64,000 nucleotides of DNA from Bin5 sp965242905 (lineage in GTDB: Bacteria; Chloroflexota; Anaerolineae; Caldilineales; Caldilineaceae), in the NCBI GenBank assembly GCA_965242905.1, contig CBDETM010000002.1:4774001-4838000 (forward strand), given 5' to 3'. The notes under the pieces were generated by a model that was not told the origin of the DNA, made no database searches, and saw nothing but the letters and a program-made list of their open reading frames with translations. How positions within the stretch are numbered: position 1 is the stretch's first letter; each line of letters begins with the position of its first letter. This document shows, piece by piece, positions 53,119 through 61,843 of the stretch. Position numbers and translations under genes: made by a program.

Positions 53119-54996
53119 CTAATGGGGAGTCAACACAGGTTGGTGCCCCTTCTCGCCGATGGGGACGCCCTCTGGCAGATACAGCGGGAGTTCTGCTCCG
53201 CTCCCATAGGCTGTCAGAAGCTGCCGCACGAACATTGAGAGGAATCCTTCGTGCCGAAAATTTGGCTCAGGCTCCCAGACTGCCAGACCCGGTGTGAATC
53301 CGTACTCCCTGAATGATGCAATAAAATGGGGATCTTTGGCAATGATGTGAATAGGGGTGTCCCAACCGTCCTCTCGGCGCGAGACTCGCGGAGGCTGATG
53401 GTCGCCTACCAATACGAATATCGCCTGTTCATTGGGTTCGCTGATTATGAAATCGACGAGCACTTCCAACTGGTATTCGATTGCATTCCAGTAGTTCTGA
53501 CGTCGTTCGGCGTGTTCGATCAGTTCGGACGCCGGCGGTGGCGCGGGACCCGGTCTGTTCAGGTGCTGCCACGTGTCAACCAGCAGTGGCAGGGGTGCCC
53601 AAGGGTAGTGGGAATTCTGAGTGATTGTAAAGAAAAGAAAGGGTTCTTCGGTTTCGTTGCGGATTGTCTCACGGGCAAAGTTCAAGGAGTACTGGTCCGG
53701 AGGCGCCGGTCCCCACCCATATTCGGGACCGGCAAAGTTCAGATCCTCGTACTGAAGCCACCGGTCAACCCCATAGAAGGCAGCGTATTTTTCCCATTGC
53801 GCTTCGGGCAGACCCATTGAGAGCGCAGTCAGCCGGTAATATGTATAGCCCTGGTCCCTTAGAAACTGGCCCAGATCCGGGTATCCTCCGGCCTCATATT
53901 TGTCTAGCAGGGCATAGTATTGCGGATCCGAACTGACCCGCATTCCGAACAGCGCGCTCGTGTAAGACATCCAGGACCCACCTCCCCATGTGGGAGCAAG
54001 ACTCAAGGCCGACGCCGCGTGCCAGCCCGCGTTAGCGAGATCTTGTTCCAGACGGTGGGTAAGGTCCCTATACATCGCTCTCCAGTCATTCCTCTTGTAA
54101 ATAACAGACCCGTACGACTCGCTGAAGATGATGTATATGGGGGGACGCTCGACCAGGTCAAACTGACTGTAATCTTCGGCAGGGGCGACCTCAGATGTTT
54201 CAAGCCGTTGCACGTCAAGATAGACACGCCGCGATTCACTGATGTTGCGCAGTAGTTTTGCGGTGATGCTGCTGAATACCATTTCGGGGCGTGCCAGGAT
54301 TTCCGATCGGAAGACTGCCTGAAACGCAATGATGAGTGCAATCAGAATCAACACAGTGCGTGTAGCAGGCCCGGGCCCATTTTCCGGCAGCAGGTGGCGA
54401 GCCAGCCGCGCAACCAGGGCCGCGCCGGCGGCGATGAGCAGGAGGGTACCGGCAACAAAGGCAGTGGTAACGCGGGCGTTTTGCAGGAAGAAGCTGAATC
54501 CCTCGGTTGCCATTCGCAGCTGGGTGTAGAAGACCGGTTCGACACTGAAGAAGGTGAGAGAAGCGCCTTCGTAAAGGTAGTAGAAGAAGACGAGTATGTA
54601 GGTGACGACGAAGAGGATGCGGACGGCGGCACGGCGCAGCGGACGGGCGACGGCCCAAAGCACTACGAAGAGTACTATTTCGGAGTTGAATCGCAACAGG
54701 TCAGGATCTCTGCGCCAGAACGCGATTTGCAGCCAGATTTCGCCCAGAGAAAGACCGGCAAAATGAAATGAGGGGAAAAGAGAGCCGTCCTCACGGTCCA
54801 TGAGAACGACCGGGAGAAACAGTAGGACGTGTAGAATAAAGAATGAGACCCAAAAGCTGACTTCGGAGGCTGGCGGCCATGGTGACTTCAGGCGTGCAGA
54901 GGATGCAATAAACTTCTCGACGGGGGTACGGGACCGCGCCTCTCCCGCCCCTCCTGAATGCAATTGGGTTTCGACGGCTCGTGCTGACTTTCCCAT
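53119..54996 (-). CDS. LTA synthase/sulfatase-like membrane protein
   Basis: A 625-residue protein: five N-terminal helices (SFWVSFFILHVLLFLPVVL, IVLFVVLWAVA, ILFVVTYILVFFYYLYEGA, VTTAFVAGTLLLIAAGAALVA, TVLILIALIIAFQAVF) and a C-terminal extracytoplasmic alkaline-phosphatase-fold domain. PIYIIFSESYGS carries the first metal acid, TWGGGSWMSYTSALFG holds the Ser/Thr nucleophile position, and VLVGDHQPP the Asp-His pair. This is the layout of lipoteichoic acid synthase and phosphoethanolamine transferases. Chloroflexota lack classical teichoic acids, so the phospholipid headgroup transfer acceptor is open. ATG at 54996. Confidence 0.85.
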   Translation of the reverse strand: MGKSARAVETQLHSGGAGEARSRTPVEKFIASSARLKSPWPPASEVSFWVSFFILHVLLFLPVVLMDREDGSLFPSFHFAGLSLGEIWLQIAFWRRDPDLLRFNSEIVLFVVLWAVARPLRRAAVRILFVVTYILVFFYYLYEGASLTFFSVEPVFYTQLRMATEGFSFFLQNARVTTAFVAGTLLLIAAGAALVARLARHLLPENGPGPATRTVLILIALIIAFQAVFRSEILARPEMVFSSITAKLLRNISESRRVYLDVQRLETSEVAPAEDYSQFDLVERPPIYIIFSESYGSVIYKRNDWRAMYRDLTHRLEQDLANAGWHAASALSLAPTWGGGSWMSYTSALFGMRVSSDPQYYALLDKYEAGGYPDLGQFLRDQGYTYYRLTALSMGLPEAQWEKYAAFYGVDRWLQYEDLNFAGPEYGWGPAPPDQYSLNFARETIRNETEEPFLFFTITQNSHYPWAPLPLLVDTWQHLNRPGPAPPPASELIEHAERRQNYWNAIEYQLEVLVDFIISEPNEQAIFVLVGDHQPPRVSRREDGWDTPIHIIAKDPHFIASFREYGFTPGLAVWEPEPNFRHEGFLSMFVRQLLTAYGSGAELPLYLPEGVPIGEKGHQPVLTPH

Positions 54997-55012
54997 GAAT
55001 GCCCGAGGGGTA

Positions 55013-55618
55013 CTAAGGGTCTGACCAGGAGTGCGGCAGCAGGCCGGAGGCGACTGCCTGCTCCACGATATCTGAAACGGTGCTACCTAAGGCATCGGAA
55101 GAGCCCGCGACCGGAGTCATACGCTCCTTGACCTGCATGCTTGTTACCCGGTTCTCGCGCCAGGTTATTCCGCCGGTATGGTAGTTGTGGAGGAAGGGCA
55201 TGAGTCTGTCCAGGGCAAGGGCAAATCTGGCCGCGGGGGTTTTCTGTTCTTCGTACTCTTCCCAAAGATTGATCAGTTCTACCGCCTGTTCTACCGGCAG
55301 TAAGCCAAAGATGCGCTGTGCAGCCGTCCGCTCTCGCTCGATTTTGCCGGCGTGACCGGCCGCGTCGTAGGCGTAAGTATCGCCGGCATCAATCTCGACG
55401 ATGTCGTGCACCAGGACAAGCTTGAGCGTATGTAGCTGGTCAACGGGCTCGTCGGCGTGCTCTGCCAGGACCAGAACCATCATGGCCAGATGCCAAGAGT
55501 GTTCAGCCGAGTTTTCACGCCTATGGCTTTCCAAGAGCAAAGACCGGCGCAAAATGCCCTTCAGTTTGTCGAGTTCGAGAATGAAATGCAACTGGCGAGC
55601 GAGTCTCTCGGTCGTCAT
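55013..55618 (-). CDS. HD domain phosphohydrolase (YfbR-like)
   Basis: A 201-residue HD enzyme. Ligands: H40 in NSAEHSWHLA, H71-D72 in LVHDIVEIDAGD and the late Asp in ALALDRLMPFLHNY. The ENSAEHSWH opening, with spacing and length, match YfbR-type 5'-deoxynucleotidases, which remove phosphate from deoxynucleoside monophosphates, though related HD proteins act on other phosphates. Its ATG overlaps the stop of the CHAD gene by four bases. The LTA-synthase-like gene follows 16 bp later. Together with the nucleoside hydrolase this hints at nucleotide salvage. Confidence 0.86.
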   Translation of the reverse strand: MTTERLARQLHFILELDKLKGILRRSLLLESHRRENSAEHSWHLAMMVLVLAEHADEPVDQLHTLKLVLVHDIVEIDAGDTYAYDAAGHAGKIERERTAAQRIFGLLPVEQAVELINLWEEYEEQKTPAARFALALDRLMPFLHNYHTGGITWRENRVTSMQVKERMTPVAGSSDALGSTVSDIVEQAVASGLLPHSWSDP

Positions 55619-56598
55619 CGATCTGCGCGAGGAACTGCTTCCTGAGGGAGAAACTGGCTGTTGGGGCGATATGCGAGCCAGTATTCCTCGAAGCGGGCGA
55701 CAAATCGACCGGCACTCTCGCCGTAGATTCGCTGTGCCAGAGGAATCGCGGCGCGGCGCTGCCGCTCGCGCTCGCGAGACACGGTCGAATGGAGCATATG
55801 GGCTCCGGCGCTGTGTGCTGTCAGCAGTTCCTTAACGCTGGGCGCCTCCATCAGAACGGCCAGGTCGTGTTCGTCGCCAAGCAAGTCTGCCAGGCGGTCG
55901 CATTCGCGTTCCATAGCCTTTAGCTGTGCCGGCCACAGCGGTTGCAAGATTTGGAGATGATACCACAGATACTTTACTCGTTTGCGCCACGCGTGGAATC
56001 TCTCTGTCGTCGGTTGGGAATAGGCAGCTGCCCTCTCGTCGCGACCGCGCCCGTAGATTCTTCGCAGTCCGCCCTTGAACAGTGAGAACTCGCTTTCGAT
56101 GAAACGCCAGCTGTCTACTCGCGATTGCGCCCCCTTCATGGAAGCGATCAGAGATTTCTGTCGCTGTTCGTCTTGCGCATACGCATTAAGAACAGCTCTG
56201 TGCTCTCTTATCAAACGTGTCCGAAGATGCAGAAAGGCTTCGTCGGCGATCGGGGCCAGAGAGCCCTTTCGAACTTGATCCAGAGTTTCGATGTAAACGG
56301 CACTGTCGCGAACTGGAGAAAGGAGACGGCCCATGTCGCGGAAAAAAAGGTTTTCAGAAACGTAAGTTTCCTCGGGCAGAGCACCCCGAGCCAGCCGCAA
56401 CAGTGCTCGAACGCGCTTGAAATGCTTGCGGGCTTCGTGAATTCCTTCGTTCAGGTCATCGCTTCGCTGAAGTTGAGTGATAGCACCTTCAATTTGCTCC
56501 ACTGCGATACGCCGCAGCGAATCCGAGGGAGCTTCTTCAGGAATTAGAGTGAAATTCATCGAGGAGTCTCTGCCGGGGGGACCCGGCCGGCCTGCCAT
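55615..56598 (-). CDS. CHAD domain protein
   Basis: A 327-residue helical protein with the conserved-histidine alpha-helical domain: IHEARKHFKRVRALLRLARG (residues about 53-72), RDSAVYIETL, and WRKRVKYLWYHLQIL, with His and basic residues lining a pocket. CHAD proteins bind inorganic polyphosphate and sit on polyP granules in some species. The ATG at 56598 abuts the stop of the nucleoside hydrolase gene (TAGATG) and follows GGTGG; a start 13 codons later at MNFTLIPEE is the alternative. Four-base overlap with the HD gene. A PPK1-like fragment lies in the same run, 3.3 kb downstream. Confidence 0.88.
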   Translation of the reverse strand: MAGRPGPPGRDSSMNFTLIPEEAPSDSLRRIAVEQIEGAITQLQRSDDLNEGIHEARKHFKRVRALLRLARGALPEETYVSENLFFRDMGRLLSPVRDSAVYIETLDQVRKGSLAPIADEAFLHLRTRLIREHRAVLNAYAQDEQRQKSLIASMKGAQSRVDSWRFIESEFSLFKGGLRRIYGRGRDERAAAYSQPTTERFHAWRKRVKYLWYHLQILQPLWPAQLKAMERECDRLADLLGDEHDLAVLMEAPSVKELLTAHSAGAHMLHSTVSRERERQRRAAIPLAQRIYGESAGRFVARFEEYWLAYRPNSQFLPQEAVPRADR

Positions 56599-57537
56599 CT
56601 ATCCACCGGAAGCTGCAAGGTCAAGCTTGGAAAAGAGGTCGCGGAAAATGGCGTCGCGGTCGACGTAACGGGCACAAGAGACGGTATGGCGTCCCTCGTC
56701 AAACTCCCATGTAATCGCGTCCGTGAGCCGGGGCGAGCTCACCAACTCCATCTGCGCCCACCTGGGATCGACCAACCAACCCAGTGGCGCAAGGTCCCAA
56801 ATCTGCTTTGAATAGGCAAACTGGTCGGAATGGTATTCACTGTAAATCTGGAAGAGGTAGTCGCCGATCGCGCCTCTGCCTCTTACGTATTCGGCCATCT
56901 CGGGTTGCGTCGTATGCAAGTGGGACACGACTCCCATGCAGGGAAAGCGGACAAGGGGTACGCCGCAGTCCAGTACAACCCGGCTTGCGGCGGGATCCTG
57001 GCGCAGATTGAACTCGAGCGTGTCGGGCCAATGGCGAGCATGGCCGCCCAACCAAAGGAGGACGATGCGGTGTCGAATCTCCGGCTCCAGCAGCAGTGCC
57101 GAGGCAACGTTTGTGATGGCGCCAATGGCAACTACGTAGAGGGGATCTTCGACAGGACTGGCCAAGGCCCTTTCGATCAGATCGGCTGTGGCCTCGCTCT
57201 CAACCGGTGTCGTTTCGTTTGGCAGCCACTCAGTTGACCCCCGCCTGACAAATCCCTCCTGAGACGTGTCGACGGACGGGAGGCGGGCCAGCAGCCGTTG
57301 AATCTCTTCGAAGCTCTTCTCCATTCCGTCGCCCGGTCCAGAAGAGCGGCTGTTGTGAAAGGGCGCGGCGTGAAAGGCTTCTACCGTCATGCGTTCAGGA
57401 GATAGAAGCGCGTATACTACAGCGAACTGATCGTCGATCTCGTTGTAGGTGTCGGTGTCCAGCAGGATTCGAACCGGACCGGACGGAGGTCTGAGCCGGT
57501 CCAGAAGGAACTGAGGATCAAGTGGCGTAAAGTCCAT
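56599..57537 (-). CDS. nucleoside hydrolase family protein
   Basis: A 312-residue enzyme of the inosine-uridine-preferring hydrolase family, which cleaves the N-glycosidic bond of ribonucleosides. The Ca-binding cluster is LLDTDTYNEIDDQFAV (D27, D29, D35, D36), a variant of the usual DxDxxxDD with longer spacing. PLYVVAIGAITNVASALLLEP and IVLLWLGGHA follow as in the family. The ATG at 57537 starts the homology; the longer frame runs antisense to nothing known and is rejected. It is 71 bp downstream of mannonate dehydratase and abuts the CHAD gene. Confidence 0.88.
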   Translation of the reverse strand: MDFTPLDPQFLLDRLRPPSGPVRILLDTDTYNEIDDQFAVVYALLSPERMTVEAFHAAPFHNSRSSGPGDGMEKSFEEIQRLLARLPSVDTSQEGFVRRGSTEWLPNETTPVESEATADLIERALASPVEDPLYVVAIGAITNVASALLLEPEIRHRIVLLWLGGHARHWPDTLEFNLRQDPAASRVVLDCGVPLVRFPCMGVVSHLHTTQPEMAEYVRGRGAIGDYLFQIYSEYHSDQFAYSKQIWDLAPLGWLVDPRWAQMELVSSPRLTDAITWEFDEGRHTVSCARYVDRDAIFRDLFSKLDLAASGG

Positions 57538-57608
57538 TTGGCAAAAGGTAGTTGTGATACAGCATGTCTGTTTTCCAGTGTCTGAACCTATCCGGAAGAG
57601 GCGAAGCT

Positions 57609-58586
57609 CTACGCAGCCAGCCGGTTCACCATCTCCAGCATCGCCGTCATGTAACCGATGGCATAGGCGCGGCCGCGGTGCCCCCAGGCTGTGTCTTCGA
57701 CCATCTTCGGTACGTGGTCGGTGATCATGAAGCCGGTGAATCCCACCTCCTTCAGCGTCTTCATCACTTCGAAAGGATCTACGTTGCCTTCGTTGATGAA
57801 ACATTCATTGAAATTGGGAACCGTCCCCTGAACGTCGCGAAAGTGAACGTAGACGATGCGGCCGCGGCCGCCGAAGTGGCGTACGGCCTCGATAACATAG
57901 TCATGACCGTTCATTTCGGACCAACAGCCCATGCAGAAGTCGAGACCGTGATTGGGGCTATCGAAACGGTCGATGGCGCGTTTGAACCCTTCGAAGTTGC
58001 GGAAAATCCGTGCAACGCCGCCGAGTGATTCTACCGGAGGGTCGTCAGGGTGGAGGGCGAGCGTGACGCCTGCTTCTTCGGCCACCGGGAGGAGACGCTC
58101 CAGGTAATACTCGTAGTTCGCCCACATTTCGCCGGCATCGTAGACCCGCCCGTGTGTCAATTCGCCCGGATCGTGCTCTGCCAGATTGAAGCGCGTGCCG
58201 CGTGCGCCGCCGCGCAGGACGGCCGGCTCGGGCGTACGCCAGACCGAATTGGGCATCCAATGGTAGCCGAGGATTGGAATACCCGCGCGGCCCATGTTAC
58301 GTACTGTGGTCTGCATGTGCGCGATCTGCTCGTCCCGGCCCGGCAGCCCCAACATTGCCTTGTCGTAGAAGGTGACAGGAACGTTTTCGAGACAGATCAA
58401 CCGCAATCCGGCTGCCTTGGCCCGATCGACGGCCTCCTTCAGATCTTCGTACTCCCACTGTTTGTCGCCCGGGAGCTTGGGCGTATTCATCAGGAAGTCG
58501 TCAGCGCCAAGTTGCTTGATGAAGGCCAGTTTTTCGTCGGTCAGCTCATTGAACTGGCCCAAGCCGATTCTCATCTGGGGCGACAT
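57609..58586 (-). CDS. mannonate dehydratase (UxuA-like)
   Basis: A 325-residue TIM-barrel protein resembling D-mannonate dehydratase, which makes 2-keto-3-deoxygluconate from mannonate. Marks: LALHPDDPP, LDFCMGCWSEM, IVYVHFRDVQGT and ECFINEGNVDPFEVM, containing the metal-site His and Cys residues. It is somewhat shorter than E. coli UxuA, so a related sugar-acid dehydratase or isomerase remains possible. AAAGGA precedes the ATG at 58586. The upstream gene is a DHDPS/KDG-aldolase-like lyase, which could use the product. Confidence 0.88.
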   Translation of the reverse strand: MSPQMRIGLGQFNELTDEKLAFIKQLGADDFLMNTPKLPGDKQWEYEDLKEAVDRAKAAGLRLICLENVPVTFYDKAMLGLPGRDEQIAHMQTTVRNMGRAGIPILGYHWMPNSVWRTPEPAVLRGGARGTRFNLAEHDPGELTHGRVYDAGEMWANYEYYLERLLPVAEEAGVTLALHPDDPPVESLGGVARIFRNFEGFKRAIDRFDSPNHGLDFCMGCWSEMNGHDYVIEAVRHFGGRGRIVYVHFRDVQGTVPNFNECFINEGNVDPFEVMKTLKEVGFTGFMITDHVPKMVEDTAWGHRGRAYAIGYMTAMLEMVNRLAA

Positions 58587-58725
58587 GATTGGAGTCCTTT
58601 CTACTGTGTTGCGCGTGCCCGGACTGAAGCCATCTAGGGGAGGTACCAGACGAAATGGCCCCCGGCAATTGCACCTAACACCAGACCGGAAAGCGCCGGC
58701 GGTGGGTCCGAATCAGATCAGGCAG

Positions 58726-59640
58726 CTAGGCGGGAACTGGCGGTGATAGACGGGCCAACAGTTGCCCCTGCTCCGCTTCGGTCAGGTCGACCAGCGGCGG
58801 GCGAACGCGACTCCAGCCTGGCCTACCCGTCTGATCACCCACAATGACCTTCAAAGAAGCGATCATGTTGAATCCGGATTCAAGTATTGCGTCTCGGATC
58901 CAATTGGTTCGGTTCTGACGATCCTCGGCGTCATCTGCCTCCCAGTTGTCGTAGAGGTTACGAATAACGTGGGGCAGCACGTTTGCCATCCCTGAAATGC
59001 ACCCTCCGCCACCGCCTTGCAGATTCTTCAACAGCAGTGCCTCAGTACCGCAGAAGACAGAAAAGCCGGGATGTGTCGTTGCGACGCCATGAAGTCCCGC
59101 AAGTGTATTCACATCGCCGGAGCTGTCCTTAACGCCGGCGGCCTGGCGGGGGTAGGCATCTGCCAGGCGGCCAAGCAACGAGGGGCTCAGCGGGATACCG
59201 CTTACCTGTGGGATGTGATAGAAGTACATGCGCAGCCGCTCGTCGTTGACGAGATCGAGCACTGCCGCGAATGAGCGAAACAGACCTTCATCCGATACGC
59301 CCGGGTAGTAGAAGGGCGGCAGGGTGAGGACACCTCGGCAGCCGGATTCCACAGCGTGACGCGTCAGTTCGGCGGCCTCTACGACGGAGGCGGAGCCGCT
59401 GCCAACTACAAGCCGATCTGCTGCAACGCCGGACTCGATGACTGCATCGACCGCGGCCATTCGTTCTGAGGCAGAAAACGAAGTCGCCTCACTGTTTGTG
59501 CCGAACAGCACAAGCCCGTGGCAGCCTCCCTCCAGTAGCCGGTGGCAGAACTCAGTGTAGGCCGGCAGGTCGATGGATAAGTCGGCGCGTATAGGGGTGA
59601 GAGTGGGGGCAAAGACGCCGCGCAGGGAGAGCTCAGTCAT
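58726..59640 (-). CDS. DHDPS/KDG aldolase family lyase
   Basis: A 304-residue TIM-barrel lyase of the dihydrodipicolinate synthase family. FGTNSEATSFSASER is the substrate loop (GTNGE-like), RMYFYHIPQVSGIPLS holds the catalytic Tyr, and AAGVKDSSGD the Schiff-base Lys. Position next to mannonate dehydratase favours 2-keto-3-deoxygluconate aldolase or a related sugar-acid step over lysine synthesis. Start at MTELSLRG after GAAGGA; 17 upstream codons are rejected. It is the first gene of the long minus-strand run to 51267. Confidence 0.88.
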   Translation of the reverse strand: MTELSLRGVFAPTLTPIRADLSIDLPAYTEFCHRLLEGGCHGLVLFGTNSEATSFSASERMAAVDAVIESGVAADRLVVGSGSASVVEAAELTRHAVESGCRGVLTLPPFYYPGVSDEGLFRSFAAVLDLVNDERLRMYFYHIPQVSGIPLSPSLLGRLADAYPRQAAGVKDSSGDVNTLAGLHGVATTHPGFSVFCGTEALLLKNLQGGGGGCISGMANVLPHVIRNLYDNWEADDAEDRQNRTNWIRDAILESGFNMIASLKVIVGDQTGRPGWSRVRPPLVDLTEAEQGQLLARLSPPVPA

Positions 59641-60116
59641 GTATTTTTTCCTTCGAAGTATTCCGACTGAAGGCAGTCGGTTTTGTCTCACGTTGGGCTA
59701 CATGTTACGACCGCCAGGCAGGCATTGTCAAATGGTCCGAGGCAGGGAGAAGCATGGAGACGCTGTGGCTCAGTTGCTGATGCTTTGGAGGGCGGCAAAG
59801 GGGTCGGCACAATCTGATGCCGGTGCTGCGATGTTTCAAGGGCAGGGCATCCCGATTGCGCCGGAGCCTTGAAGACCAGGACCCTTTTCTCACTTCCTCA
59901 GTCAGAATGGACGTACGTCCACTGCAGTAGTTCCCATTCTCCAGGTTCCAAGCCTGAAGGACTCTTCGACCTTCATTGGGCCCCACCTGACCAGCAGCTA
60001 GCAGCAGTCGTCGGGCCATATCTGCTGATCCCCGGGCAAGATTCTGGTATTCATTCAGAAGAGATCGTAGACTAAGTACTGAACTCATTCAATCGTATTG
60101 GCAATGGGAGGAAACC
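59641..60116. other. 476-bp divergent intergenic region
   Basis: Between the lyase (minus) and the DUF899 gene (plus). A 127-codon minus frame (59705-60088) has no protein-like composition and no ribosome site. No promoter is convincing on either side. Confidence 0.4.
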
Positions 60117-60719
60117 ATGTCCAACAACGACGCTCACTTCGATAAGGAACTCGAAGCCGCCTATCTGGAACTCGACAAGGCGAGGAAGAAACTGGCCGAA
60201 CTGCGCAGGAAGCTTCCCCACGAGGCCGTTGACGACTACCAGCTTCAGGGCCTGAACGGCCCTATCAGTCTGTCGGCCCTGTTCGGTGACAAAGAAGACC
60301 TCATTCTCGTCCACAACATGGGCTCCGGCTGTTCCTATTGCACAATGTGGGCCGACAATTTCAATGGCGTCGCACACCATCTGCAGGACCGCGCAGCCTT
60401 TGTGCTCGTCTCGCCTGACAGCCCAGCGGAGCAGCAGGAGTTCGCACGCGGGCGCGGCTGGCGCTTCCCCGTCTACTCCGCTCAACGATCGGCATTCACC
60501 GCCGACATGGGCTTTCAAAGCAGTGAAGGCGGCTTCATGTCCGGCTACATGCCTGGCGTCTCGGTATTCCGGAAGAACGACGACGGCAGCATCACGCGCG
60601 TAGCCAAAGACCACTTCGGGCCCGGCGATTCCTACTGCGGGGCGTGGCATCTGTTCGACCTGCTTCCCGATGGCCCTGCGGGATGGAACCCGCAGTTTGA
60701 ATACCTTGATCAGAAATAG
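60117..60719 (+). CDS. DUF899 thioredoxin-fold protein
   Basis: A 200-residue protein of the DUF899 family, a thioredoxin-like fold. HNMGSGCSYCTMWADNFNG carries a C-x2-C pair at the position of the thioredoxin active site (residues about 77-80). An N-terminal helix (FDKELEAAYLELDKARKKLAELRRKLP) precedes it, and DHFGPGDSYCGAWHLFDLLP near the end is typical. Redox activity is probable but not shown for the family. GGGAGGAAA precedes the ATG at 60117. Single gene. Confidence 0.87.
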   Translation: MSNNDAHFDKELEAAYLELDKARKKLAELRRKLPHEAVDDYQLQGLNGPISLSALFGDKEDLILVHNMGSGCSYCTMWADNFNGVAHHLQDRAAFVLVSPDSPAEQQEFARGRGWRFPVYSAQRSAFTADMGFQSSEGGFMSGYMPGVSVFRKNDDGSITRVAKDHFGPGDSYCGAWHLFDLLPDGPAGWNPQFEYLDQK

Positions 60720-61843
60720 TTTTCCTCAGGAAGAGAGAGGCGGCGAATGTCAGTTAGCGCCGCCTCTTTCGCGGGTGCCTTGACTTCGGGATCTGTGACT
60801 CAGATGCCTCTGTCGTGTACGAGTAAGTTTCGACCAATGGATGTCATTTGGGGGCGTTGGGCGCATACGCCAGCCAAGGGTGCAACCCAGACTTTTGGGG
60901 CTGTACAGTCCGGCGGGGGAGTTCATGCCAGCGGTGGCTGGGAATTTAAGCCCGCTCTTGGAGAAACGGTGGGCAGCGGCCAAGCATGGCCTTACCTGGA
61001 GAACCGCTGACTGGGGCCCAGGGCAGGCACAAGGTCGGCACCTACGGGGATCTGATGGGGTTGGCGGGACGTGGTCTGGCTAGACACCTTCGAATAGGCA
61101 CCCGTCACCAATATCGACACCAGGTCGGCCAGGCATGTTGTAGGAGAGGGGGCGTTGCGGGGGCGGAGCCCCCGCACAAGGGAGGGCGCTTGCGCCCGAC
61201 CGCCCAGAAAAGCAGTAGTCAGTGGTTAGTGGTCAGTAGACAGAGACGGCGTTTCCTCTGCCTCTGGGTTGATCGCAGCATGGCCAGGTTCAGTCGCTGC
61301 CAAAGAATTACGTGGGAAAGCCCAGTTCCGGGATGCGCACTCAGCCGATGCAGAATTGCCTTCTGTGTCAGGACTGACCTCCAACCAAACACCTCAGATG
61401 TCCTCATTCTGACATAGCAACGGTTCACCTCCCGCAGAGACCATGCGATCTTGAGGCGTGAATGCCAGTACCTCTGCGGGGACCTTTCCAGTGTGTGCCC
61501 TGTGCGGCCTTCCAGGAAACTTAGTGCTTCTTCCAGGAAATTCTCCTGTTTGCACATAAAGACCAGATTTGGGCATAATACGCAGATTCCTTCTTTCGGG
61601 CCTGGTCTTTTGTGAATTTGAAAAGCTATATGCGGCAACAATCCTCATGAGCAGGTCGGAGGGAAATCGGAGAGTCCGCTGCGGCGGGGCCAGTCAGGTT
61701 ACAGATCACAGCCTGGAGATACGCTTAGATCGCCAGGTGATCATGAATGAGTGCTGCTAACCGACTGGCAGCAAGCCCATAAGGACCTTCCAACAGATCT
61801 CAATGGTGCCAGCTGAAAAGCGCTAATCTGAACAACACCAACG
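60720..61843. other. 1.12-kb gene-free region with repeat copy E
   Basis: Repeat copy E fills 60878 to about 61345. The right part (61346-61843) contains small dyads such as GCTGC...GCAGC near 61753-61772 but no gene or clear promoter for the ATP-grasp operon. Confidence 0.5.
60878..61345 (+). repeat. dispersed repeat family, copy E (long form)
   Basis: Starts GGGTGCAACCCAGACTTTTGG. 5' module as in B and D. Core 61148-61205 with the same first hairpin, but the second is GGGCGC-TT-GCGCCC, differing from the other copies on both sides of the stem. Heptamers CAGTAGT, CAGTGGT, TAGTGGT, CAGTAGA follow. The 3' module has TTGATCGCAGCATGG and ends near CCGGGATGCGCACTC. Confidence 0.84.

Noticed and set aside
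59705..60088. 127-codon minus-strand frame between the lyase and DUF899 genes
   Set aside because: No ribosome site, no recognisable fold, and Ser/Arg/Leu-rich composition typical of a chance frame.
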